A DNA stretch of 9,019 bases. It comes from Ruminococcus sp. GTDB lineage: Bacteria; Bacillota; Clostridia; Oscillospirales; Ruminococcaceae. The translations under genes were made by a program, and so were the position numbers. Position 1 is the stretch's first letter, and each line of letters opens with the position of its first letter. Positions 1 to 5,353 of this stretch are shown here, piece after piece. The stretch is taken from the NCBI GenBank assembly GCA_024697705.1, contig JAILFF010000197.1, positions 1-9,019 of the forward strand. The letters are read 5' to 3'. The notes beneath the pieces are model-generated. The model saw nothing but the letters and a program-made list of their open reading frames with translations, had not been told where the DNA came from and ran no database searches.

Positions 1-1058
1 AGCTCAAATCTGCCGCTGTTGACGGCTATCTCGACCGTGTGAACGCCCTTTTCCGCGAAGCAGACAAGCTCCTCGTTCTTGGCGTAGTCGCCCCAGCCGC
101 CCGTGAAATCGCTGTCGATGGTGCCGACCGTCTTGCCGTCCACCTTGATTTCCGCCGAAGCGCTGCCGCCCGTCATCATGCCGTAGAGTATGCCGAGATT
201 TGTAAATTCGGTCTCGAAAACAAGTCTGCCGCCGTTTTCCGTGCGCCAGCCGTCCGCAAAGCCGCTTATCGAGGTTTCATTGTCAAAGCCCTCCGCCGCG
301 ACGGTCTTGATCGCCGCCGACGATTTCCCCGCGAGGAACGCATGAGCGTACTTGTCGCCCGTGGGGGACTTCACCGCCGCCAAGTCGAATTTCTCGATAG
401 CGCCGAAGTCCTCCGAGCTGTCGGCAACGTCGGTAAGAAAGTCGGTGATGAACCCGCCGAGCATCTTGTGACCCTTGTCATTCGGGTGAATGTTGTCGGG
501 TGAAATGTCGCCCCACACCACGCGCCCCGACTGCACCTCGGGGATAATTACATCGTGATAGGAGAGCATCGGCACGCCGTAAAGCCTGCCCGCGACCGAG
601 TGCGCCGCCTGCGGACAGGTGCCGTCGTCGAGGGTCATTTCGAGCATGACCACGGCAGGGGAGTTCGGGCGGGAAAGGCATTTCCGCAGAAGGCTGTCCA
701 TAGAAGCCTTGTAGAAATCGCTGTCTGCGTCGTTGATAAATTCGATGAAGATAATGTCGGGCTCGAACGCGAACACATCTGTATCGACGCGGTGAACGGC
801 GAGATAAGAGTCGGTCGCCCCGATACCCGCGTTTCCGAACACCGCCGTCCCCTTGCCGAAGCGCTCCTCAAACCAAAGCTCCACGCAGGCGGTGTAGCGG
901 TTTTCGGGTTCGTAGGCACAGCTGCCCGCGGTTATCGAGTCGCCCAGAAAAGCCACTCTGAGCGGCGGCGCGTCGTTTTTCAAAATATCCTTAGCAGCGC
1001 CGAGCCGTGCGGAAAGCCGCGCAAGACTGCCCTTATTAAACACAAAGCGTTCGGTCAT
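1..1058 (-). CDS. SGNH/GDSL-family hydrolase (esterase-like), 3' end cut by window edge
   Basis: The minus-strand frame is open from an ATG at 1058 to the window edge (352 codons, C-terminus missing). The N-terminal half carries the SGNH blocks. Block I is GDSITAG (residues 39-45, nucleophile Ser41). A block II Gly lies in GNAGIGATDS (about 76-84). Block III is FIND (107-110) with Asn109. Block V is SPDNIHPNDKGH, placing catalytic Asp188 and His191. After about residue 215 comes a beta-rich region (VDGKTVGTIDSDFTGGW and similar) resembling the accessory domain of carbohydrate-esterase-type SGNH proteins. There is no signal peptide, so it is probably cytoplasmic. The family hydrolyses ester bonds, often acetyl groups on sugars; the substrate cannot be read here. 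TAAGGAG lies 10 nt before the ATG, with a consensus promoter upstream. The usual Gly of block III (GxND) is Ile. Family assignment is secure and specificity is unknown. Confidence 0.87.
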   Translation of the reverse strand, partial: MTERFVFNKGSLARLSARLGAAKDILKNDAPPLRVAFLGDSITAGSCAYEPENRYTACVELWFEERFGKGTAVFGNAGIGATDSYLAVHRVDTDVFAFEPDIIFIEFINDADSDFYKASMDSLLRKCLSRPNSPAVVMLEMTLDDGTCPQAAHSVAGRLYGVPMLSYHDVIIPEVQSGRVVWGDISPDNIHPNDKGHKMLGGFITDFLTDVADSSEDFGAIEKFDLAAVKSPTGDKYAHAFLAGKSSAAIKTVAAEGFDNETSISGFADGWRTENGGRLVFETEFTNLGILYGMMTGGSASAEIKVDGKTVGTIDSDFTGGWGDYAKNEELVCFAEKGVHTVEIAVNSGRFE

Positions 1059-1107
1059 AGACAGGTCACTCCTTACAAAACTGCGCGGGCTGATGTCCGC
1101 TTTTATT

Positions 1108-1136
1108 ATTATACAGCATTTGAACAAAAAATGCAA
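1108..1136 (-). promoter_or_regulatory. Sigma-A-type promoter of the SGNH hydrolase
   Basis: Read on the minus strand, TTGCAT (1131-1136) and TATAAT (1108-1113) are separated by exactly 17 nt. Transcription would start near 1101, giving a leader of about 43 nt before the ATG at 1058. The RBS TAAGGAG is at 1069-1075. Confidence 0.8.
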
Positions 1137-1176
1137 TACCCTATTTAAAATTTTATAAATTATTACGCTTTGAGTG

Positions 1177-1395
1177 TCAGCCGTAGTATCCTTTCAGCCA
1201 TTCGGGATTTTTATTTTTCTCCAAAAGAAGCTCCGAATACGCGCAGGTCGCGGAAATAAATGTCAATCCCCTGCGAAATATTTCTTTGTAGGTCTCGGAG
1301 CCGAACCATAATTTAGCCGCCGATTCTCTGCTCATGTTGTCTTTTGTAACTAAAATGTCTATCAGCTGCATACTTTGCAACTCAAAATCTTCCAT
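1177..1395 (-). CDS. Hypothetical 72-aa protein
   Basis: A short protein with no signal peptide or membrane segment, rich in Glu, Leu and Lys and predicted largely helical. Support for it being a real gene is contextual: AGGGGG (1403-1408) lies 7 nt before the ATG, and a perfect-spacing promoter lies just upstream. The segment AAKLWFGSETYKEI (about residues 26-39) followed by a second helix ending NPEWLKGYYG loosely recalls small Firmicute proteins of the DUF3791 kind, which often sit beside toxin-like genes. This is only an impression of pattern, and no partner toxin is next to it. It stands alone between the SGNH hydrolase and repeat element A. Function unknown. Confidence 0.65.
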   Translation of the reverse strand: MEDFELQSMQLIDILVTKDNMSRESAAKLWFGSETYKEIFRRGLTFISATCAYSELLLEKNKNPEWLKGYYG

Positions 1396-1416
1396 AAGAC
1401 AGCCCCCTTTTATCTG

Positions 1417-1445
1417 ATTATATCACATTCACACTAAAAAGTCAA
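1417..1445 (-). promoter_or_regulatory. Sigma-A-type promoter of the 72-aa ORF
   Basis: On the minus strand TTGACT (1440-1445) and TATAAT (1417-1422) are separated by 17 nt. The start point falls near 1410, next to the AGGGGG ribosome binding site, so the untranslated leader is very short. Confidence 0.82.
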
Positions 1446-1524
1446 ATACACGCTTGGATTCATTATGATTTCTGTATATCATACATTAGACCTGTTCACT
1501 AACCTTATTTGCCTGCAAGATATT

Positions 1525-1628
1525 TGTAGGGTCGGGGCTTGCCCCGACCTTGTAAAAAAGCAAAGAATTGTTAATTCCTTCAAAGGTGGGGGCGGGGACA
1601 CGAACTACGTTCGCGCAGCCGCCCTACA
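1525..1628. repeat. Dispersed inverted-repeat element A (MITE-like)
   Basis: A 104-bp element bounded by TGTAGGG and CCCTACA. Each end is itself palindromic. The left end contains GTCGGGGC-TT-GCCCCGAC, a perfect 8-bp stem. The right end contains CGAAC-TAC-GTTCG. The right arm closely matches the right arm of element C (CACGAACTACGTTCG then GCAGC then CCCTACA), so A and C form one subfamily. It encodes nothing. Its end lies 3 nt beyond the stop codon of the 103-aa ORF, so it could contribute to the 3' end of that transcript, although no U-run follows a hairpin. Confidence 0.75.
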
Positions 1629-1631
1629 ATC

Positions 1632-1943
1632 CTAATAATTCTCACTGATATATTTCAAAACATGACTGATAAACTTTTCGTCTGGTCGGAAATTGTATTT
1701 CTCAACATGATAAATCACATCTGTATTCCAACTGAAACCGTATTTATCTCTGAAAAGCATACTCGAACCATGTATTGAACCGTCAATAACGTCTTTCACA
1801 AGTCCGCAGAAACATTTTTCTTCTCCGCAGTTTTTAAGATAAAAAAGTACTTCTTCTTTTTCGGTATAAGGTTCTTTGCTGAAATGTTCGGTTATACTTT
1901 CGTCCGTGTCTCCGCCGTGCTCTTTAAAACAGTAAATAATCAT
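1632..1943 (-). CDS. Hypothetical 103-aa protein
   Basis: Begins MIIYCFKEHGGDTDESI and ends KYISENY. It contains four cysteines, including the cluster CGEEKCFC (about residues 39-46), which could be structural or metal-binding; this is inference only. There is no signal peptide or transmembrane helix. The RBS is weak (AAGG about 9 nt before the ATG). A TATAAT lies at 1973-1978 on the minus strand, but no good -35 matches it. The gene starts about 70 bp after the end of leuA on the same strand, with a hairpin between them, so it may be separate or read through from leuA. It is visibly AT-richer than leuA. Function unknown. Confidence 0.62.
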   Translation of the reverse strand: MIIYCFKEHGGDTDESITEHFSKEPYTEKEEVLFYLKNCGEEKCFCGLVKDVIDGSIHGSSMLFRDKYGFSWNTDVIYHVEKYNFRPDEKFISHVLKYISENY

Positions 1944-1982
1944 TTGACTTGACCTTATTGTTACATGGTTGAATTATAATAC

Positions 1983-2007
1983 AGGCGGGAGCATAAAACC
2001 CCCGCCT
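1983..2007 (-). terminator. Hairpin 3' of leuA, possible terminator
   Basis: The arms AGGCGGG and CCCGCCT form a 7-bp GC-rich stem that begins 9 nt after the leuA stop codon. On the leuA strand the following bases are GTATTATAATT, a poor U-tract. On the opposite strand the tail TTTGTTTTA is better. It is probably the leuA 3' end, but it may be leaky or bidirectional. Confidence 0.5.
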
Positions 2008-2015
2008 TTGTTTTA

Positions 2016-3704
2016 TCAGTATTCCGTATTATAGCTGTTATTGATAGCCGACACAAGCGCTCTTACGCCCGAAACGATGATATCCGAATGTCTTCCCGCG
2101 CCCCAGTAGGTCTTACCGTCGCGGACTATCGAGATATAGCTTACCGCCTCGCTGTTAGAGTGCCTTTCGAGCGCGTGCTCCTCATACGTTTCGAGCACGA
2201 AATCAATGCCCAGCGCGTCCTTGAGGGCGTTCGCCACGGCGTTCAGTCTGCCGTTGCCGTCCGACTCGCGGTAGACGGTCTTGCCCGTTTCGGAGAGGGT
2301 CGCCGTTACCTTCGCGGTGATCGTGTCGTCCTTGTTCTGAACGTAGTGAGCCTCCGTCACCTCGCAGGGCTGCTTCTTGTTGAGATAACGCGCCTTGAAG
2401 ATGTCGTATATCTCGGCGGGCTGTAACTCCGCGTGCTTGTGGTCGGAAACGCTCTTTACCGCGTAGCCGAAGTCCTCAGCCATTTTCTTCGGGAGCGTGT
2501 AGCCGTACTGCTTTTGCAGCAGGAAGCCGATGCCGCCCTTGCCCGACTGCGAATTGATGCGGATAACGTCGCCGTCGTATTCTCTGCCAACGTCCTTCGG
2601 GTCGAGCGGGAGGTAGGGAACTGTCCAGTGCGCGGGGTCTTTCTCTTCGCGCCACTTCATGCCCTTTGCTATCGCGTCCTGATGCGAGCCCGAGAACGCC
2701 GCGAACACCAGCGAACCCGCGTAGGGGCTGCGCATATTCACCTTCATGCGTGTAACTCTCTCGTAGACCTCGACGAGAGACGGCATATCCGAGAAGTCGA
2801 GCTGCGGGTCAACGCCGTGGGTGTACATATTGAGTGCCAGCGTTACGATGTCAACATTGCCGGTGCGCTCGCCGTTGCCGAAGCAGGTGCCTTCGATACG
2901 GTCGGCGCCCGCGAGTAAGCCCAGTTCGGAATCCGCCACGCCGCAGCCGCGGTCGTTGTGCGGGTGGAGCGATACGATGACGTTCTCGCGGTACTTCATG
3001 TTCTTGCACATATATTCGATCTGCGAAGCGTAAACGTGCGGGAGCGACATCTCGACGGTCACGGGCAGATTGATGATAACGGGCTTCTCTTTCGTCGGCT
3101 GCCAAACGTCGAGCACGGCGTTGACTATTTCGAGCGCGAATTCGGGCTCGGTGCCCGTGAAGCTCTCGGGGCTGTATTCAAAGATGATGTTGTTCTCGCC
3201 GAATTCCTCGCGGTACTGCTTGCAGAGCTTTGCTCCCGATACGGCTATTTCGATTATTTCCTCCTTGCTCTTGCGGAACACCTGTTCGCGCTGCGCCACG
3301 GAGGTGGAATTATAAAGGTGTACTATTGCGTTGTCGCAGCCCTTTATGGCTTCAAAGGTCTTTTTGATGATGTGTTCGCGGGACTGGGTGAGCACCTGTA
3401 TGCGAACGTCCTTCGGGATCATGTTTTTTTCGATGAGCGTGCGGCAGAATTCGTACTCGGTCTCGCTGGCGGCGGGGAAGCCTATCTCTATCTCCTTGAA
3501 GCCTATTTCGAGGAGCTTTTTGTAAAATTCGAGCTTTTCGTCGAGGCTCATGGGTATGATAAGCGCCTGATTGCCGTCGCGCAGGTCTACCGAGCACCAC
3601 GAGGGCGCGTGGTCGATGTATTCCTTCTTAGCCCAGTCAAGACACTCGTAAGGCGGCATATAGTAGCCGCGCTTGTACTTGTCAGCGTGTTTCATGTTAG
3701 CCAT
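2016..3704 (-). CDS. leuA: 2-isopropylmalate synthase (LeuA)
   Basis: Catalyses condensation of acetyl-CoA with 2-oxoisovalerate to 2-isopropylmalate, the first committed step of leucine synthesis, in the cytoplasm. The N-terminal TIM-barrel has VDLRDGNQ (metal ligand Asp43), SLHPHNDRG (metal ligands His247 and His249) and GNGERTGNVD (Asn283). GSHQDAI and SQSGKGG follow in the linker region. The C-terminal part from about residue 430 (TAKVTATL, ESDGNGRLNAVANAL) is the LeuA allosteric domain that senses leucine. At 562 aa it is the long, Mycobacterium/Corynebacterium-like form. Start choice: GGAGG (3712-3716) is only 2 nt from the ATG at 3710 but 8 nt from the ATG at 3704, so 3704 is preferred. 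It starts 39 bp after the 124-aa ORF, with no obvious promoter between them, so cotranscription is likely. Confidence 0.97.
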   Translation of the reverse strand: MANMKHADKYKRGYYMPPYECLDWAKKEYIDHAPSWCSVDLRDGNQALIIPMSLDEKLEFYKKLLEIGFKEIEIGFPAASETEYEFCRTLIEKNMIPKDVRIQVLTQSREHIIKKTFEAIKGCDNAIVHLYNSTSVAQREQVFRKSKEEIIEIAVSGAKLCKQYREEFGENNIIFEYSPESFTGTEPEFALEIVNAVLDVWQPTKEKPVIINLPVTVEMSLPHVYASQIEYMCKNMKYRENVIVSLHPHNDRGCGVADSELGLLAGADRIEGTCFGNGERTGNVDIVTLALNMYTHGVDPQLDFSDMPSLVEVYERVTRMKVNMRSPYAGSLVFAAFSGSHQDAIAKGMKWREEKDPAHWTVPYLPLDPKDVGREYDGDVIRINSQSGKGGIGFLLQKQYGYTLPKKMAEDFGYAVKSVSDHKHAELQPAEIYDIFKARYLNKKQPCEVTEAHYVQNKDDTITAKVTATLSETGKTVYRESDGNGRLNAVANALKDALGIDFVLETYEEHALERHSNSEAVSYISIVRDGKTYWGAGRHSDIIVSGVRALVSAINNSYNTEY

Positions 3705-3743
3705 TTTCATTTCCTCCGTGTATGTATTTCATTATTTAATTGC

Positions 3744-4118
3744 CTATAACGAGTTTACAGCGTCCTCCAGCGAATCAAATGCACAATCTATAAGCAGATC
3801 ATTATTGAACAATTCTGCCCGGCACCATTCGCCGTCCGGGTCATCTTTTATTTTAATTAAATAGTAATTCCAAAACTGTATTATAGTTTCCGGTTCACAT
3901 AATACGAAATCAAGCTCTGCGGTACTAAAGTATTCCGAGTATATTCCAAATGCTTCGGAAAATGTGTACAAATTATCGCCGTATATTTTATGATTAGCCG
4001 TCTCCCTTGAGATATAGAAATAGCATTTACCCTCAAAAGAGCTTATCAGTCTGACTTTATCACCTTTAATACTTTCAAAAAAAAGTCTCTCGGTTTCATT
4101 CAATTCATTATTAAGCAT
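3744..4118 (-). CDS. Hypothetical 124-aa protein upstream of leuA
   Basis: Starts MLNNELNETERLFFESI and ends DSLEDAVNSL. It is acidic and rich in aromatic residues (Phe, Tyr, Trp), with no signal peptide or transmembrane helix. The frame stays open upstream to 4319, but that extension translates repeat element B, so the ATG at 4118 was chosen; AAGGA lies 4 nt before it. The gene is clearly AT-richer than leuA, which suggests a different origin or fast evolution. It ends 39 bp before leuA on the same strand and probably shares its transcript. No family is recognised and no link to leucine metabolism can be read from the sequence. Confidence 0.62.
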   Translation of the reverse strand: MLNNELNETERLFFESIKGDKVRLISSFEGKCYFYISRETANHKIYGDNLYTFSEAFGIYSEYFSTAELDFVLCEPETIIQFWNYYLIKIKDDPDGEWCRAELFNNDLLIDCAFDSLEDAVNSL

Positions 4119-4198
4119 TTTTTCCTTGCATGAACTGCTGTCACACCCCCTTTTAATTGTAAGCGACAATGGATTGCAATTATATATTGTATAGATTG

Positions 4199-4307
4199 TG
4201 TAGGGGCGAGCATTGCTCACCCGTGCAAATAAAACGTTTATAAAAATAATTGGATTTTGAAAAATCGGAATACTTGTAATCACGGGCGAGCAATGCTCGC
4301 CCCTACA
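4199..4307. repeat. Dispersed inverted-repeat element B (MITE-like)
   Basis: A 109-bp element whose 27-bp ends are inverted copies with one mismatch. The outer part reads TGTAGGGGCGAGCATTGCTC on the left, with the matching complement on the right. Each arm contains its own palindrome, GGGCGAGCA opposite TGCTCGCCC. The 55-bp centre is AT-rich and non-coding. It lies between two minus-strand ORFs in the presumed leuA transcription unit. It has no U-tract after its hairpins and so is not an obvious terminator. Confidence 0.82.
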
Positions 4308-4327
4308 TATCAATGTCAAAAAAACTA

Positions 4328-4342
4328 ATGTCGTTTATTATA
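4328..4342. repeat. ATGTCGTTTATTATA box flanking element B
   Basis: This 15-mer matches the box at 7299-7313 beside element C in 14 of 15 positions. It starts exactly 20 nt beyond the CCCTACA end, as it does at element C. This suggests the repeat unit extends beyond the TGTAGGG ends. Confidence 0.6.
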
Positions 4343-4349
4343 ATAATTA

Positions 4350-4634
4350 CTATCTTACTTTGTATTCCCTCACCGCGGGCTTTCCGTCGCCGTCGTCGGC
4401 TAAGATGACCGCCTTGTCCTCGCGGATAAGATGCCGCAGGATATTGTTTAACAGCTCCTCGCACTCGTCATAGCTCTCCGACCCGAACAGGCACGTCCAC
4501 GCGGGAACGCTGCCCGCCGCAACGTGTTTCACGGCTCTCAGCTCGTAGCTTACCGCGTCGGAATACTCGCATATCTTGCCGTTGCGGTCGAACCGCTCGA
4601 TGCGAAGCTCGTCGTACTGCGAAAAATTTATCAT
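4350..4634 (-). CDS. Hypothetical 94-aa protein downstream of the leucine T-box
   Basis: Starts MINFSQYDELRIERFDRNGK, with a central EYSDAVSYELRAVKH and a helical ESYDECEELLNNILRHLI. There is no signal peptide or membrane segment. The frame is open up to 4763, but the extra 43 residues come from low-complexity TTATCT repeats and have no RBS. AGGAG (4639-4643) lies 4 nt before the ATG at 4634 and only 1 nt before the ATG at 4637, so 4634 is preferred. It is the first ORF after the T-box leader, about 180 bp past its terminator. Nothing in it suggests a tRNA synthetase, transporter or leucine enzyme, which are the usual T-box targets. Function unknown. Confidence 0.55.
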   Translation of the reverse strand: MINFSQYDELRIERFDRNGKICEYSDAVSYELRAVKHVAAGSVPAWTCLFGSESYDECEELLNNILRHLIREDKAVILADDGDGKPAVREYKVR

Positions 4635-4690
4635 CATGCTCCTGTACCATGAGTAGATATACAAAGAAGTCACCGCCCCAAAATAAAATA

Positions 4691-4807
4691 GATAACAGAT
4701 AAGAGATAACAGATAACGGATATAGGCAAACACTCGGAAATAACGCCCGCCGCATACTCGCAAATATCTGTTATTATCTTTTATCTTTTATTATCTTTTA
4801 TCTTTTA
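4691..4807. repeat. Low-complexity tandem repeats (AGATAA / TTATCT)
   Basis: Two tandem blocks in opposite orientation. At 4691-4718 a 14-mer GATAACAGATAAGA occurs twice with slight change. At 4771-4804 the 17-mer TTATTATCTTTTATCTT occurs twice exactly. The blocks flank about 50 bp of ordinary sequence. They fill the space between the T-box terminator and the 94-aa ORF. Confidence 0.85.
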
Positions 4808-4809
4808 AC

Positions 4810-4845
4810 TAATAAAAGCCCGCCTCCAAAAATAAGGAGACGAGC
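4810..4845 (-). terminator. T-box intrinsic terminator
   Basis: On the minus strand a 10-bp stem pairs GCUCGUCUCC (4845-4836) with GGAGGCGGGC (4827-4818), with two or three G-U pairs, followed by UUUUAUUAG. Its 5' arm starts 5 nt after the T-box sequence, so it would compete with the antiterminator. Confidence 0.85.
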
Positions 4846-5088
4846 GTAAAGACCCGTGTTACCACTCCAATTCATGCACAGCTCACACCATGCACCTCGA
4901 CGGCACTCTGATAAGTGTCTGCCCTGTAACGGAGGCTTCCGAACGCGGCTACTGCTGATAAAGGTCGGTTCGCCGCGCCTGCTCGGGGACGAGTTATTAC
5001 ACAGCCCTTGTACCGCGTTTCACCTTCCCGCGGCTCTCTGTGACAAGACCTCCGTGCTTTTTCTTCCCGTCAGCGCATTTATACTATT
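4813..5088 (-). ncRNA. T-box leader, leucine-responsive (CUC specifier)
   Basis: A cis-acting RNA that reads uncharged tRNA and switches between antiterminator and terminator. On the minus strand, a Stem I base pairs CGCUG-A-CGGGA (5075-5065) with UCCCCGAG-CAGGCG (ending about 4976), and the opposed GA steps fit the GA motif. AGAGAG follows, then a CCGCG...CGCGG hairpin with GGUG in its loop. The specifier region AAUAA-CUC-G-UCCCCGAGC aligns base for base with the classical pattern (specifier, purine, then a pyrimidine run ending GAGC), giving CUC (Leu) at 4991-4993. The T-box sequence is GGAGUGGUAACACGGGUC (4868-4851), with UGGU for the tRNA acceptor end. The terminator GCUCGUCUCC / GGAGGCGGGC plus a U-rich tail ends the leader. 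It probably controls the downstream unit that includes leuA. Confidence 0.9.
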
Positions 5089-5094
5089 GATTCA

Positions 5095-5123
5095 ATTATA
5101 TACTATAACTAAAAATTTGTCAA
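5095..5123 (-). promoter_or_regulatory. Promoter of the T-box leader
   Basis: On the minus strand, consensus TTGACA (5118-5123), a 17-nt spacer and consensus TATAAT (5095-5100) give a start near 5088, about 13 nt before Stem I. Confidence 0.9.
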
Positions 5124-5163
5124 GGGGCTTTACAAAAACTTAACATTCGTGGGCAGCGGTTTA

Positions 5164-5177
5164 TGAAAACGTTTTAG
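5164..5177. promoter_or_regulatory. Possible cre-like palindrome
   Basis: TGAAAACGTTTTAG contains the perfect palindrome AAAACGTTTT and resembles a CcpA cre site (TGWNANCGNTNWCA) except for the last two positions. It lies about 37 bp upstream of the lipoprotein -35, between the divergent T-box and lipoprotein promoters. Weak evidence. Confidence 0.25.
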
Positions 5178-5213
5178 CGGTTCCTGTGAACGCCTTAATG
5201 GAAAATATTGTTA

Positions 5214-5242
5214 TTGACAAATCAACTCGGAAGTGCTATATT
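5214..5242 (+). promoter_or_regulatory. Promoter of the lipoprotein gene
   Basis: TTGACA (5214-5219), a 17-nt spacer and TATATT (5237-5242). The predicted start near 5249 leaves a 5' UTR of about 105 nt. Confidence 0.85.
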
Positions 5243-5263
5243 ATTAAGCATAGGAAAAAGTTA

Positions 5264-5319
5264 TGTCCGTACTGCGCTAATTAATTTTTAATTAATATAA
5301 CGGCACGGCGCGTCGGACA
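5264..5319 (+). promoter_or_regulatory. Structured 5' UTR of the lipoprotein gene
   Basis: TGTCCG (5264-5269) pairs with CGGACA (5314-5319), enclosing GCGC/GCGC and ATTAA/TTAAT arms, so most of the leader can fold into one long hairpin that ends about 20 nt before the RBS. No known riboswitch is recognised. It could stabilise the mRNA or regulate it. Confidence 0.45.
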
Positions 5320-5353
5320 AAGGCTATTGAACCTTTTCAAGGAGGACAAAAGA

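Noticed and set aside
39..1148. Plus-strand open frames at 39-503 and 555-1148
   Set aside because: They lie opposite the SGNH hydrolase, whose catalytic blocks are clear on the minus strand.
3708..3710. ATG at 3710 as the leuA start
   Set aside because: It lies only 2 nt from GGAGG, while the in-frame ATG at 3704 has an 8-nt spacing.
2088..3749. Several plus-strand open frames opposite leuA (such as 2433-2918 and 2958-3749)
   Set aside because: They are shadows of leuA, which matches its family over the full length; they lack RBSs and recognisable domains.
4119..4319. N-terminal extension of the 124-aa ORF up to 4319
   Set aside because: The extra 67 residues are a translation of repeat element B and the promoter region; a proper RBS precedes the ATG at 4118.
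4635..4763. N-terminal extension of the 94-aa ORF, which would add a hydrophobic segment
   Set aside because: It translates the AGATAA repeats, has no RBS, and the apparent membrane helix is an effect of low-complexity DNA.
4976..4993. Reading the T-box specifier as CCG or CGA from GAACCGACC (about 4962-4970)
   Set aside because: That sequence lies after the Stem I base. The CUC reading keeps the conserved purine and pyrimidine-GAGC pattern and the pairing of the Stem I base.
4856..5143. Plus-strand 95-aa ORF
   Set aside because: It is antisense to the structured T-box leader and shows no coding signal.
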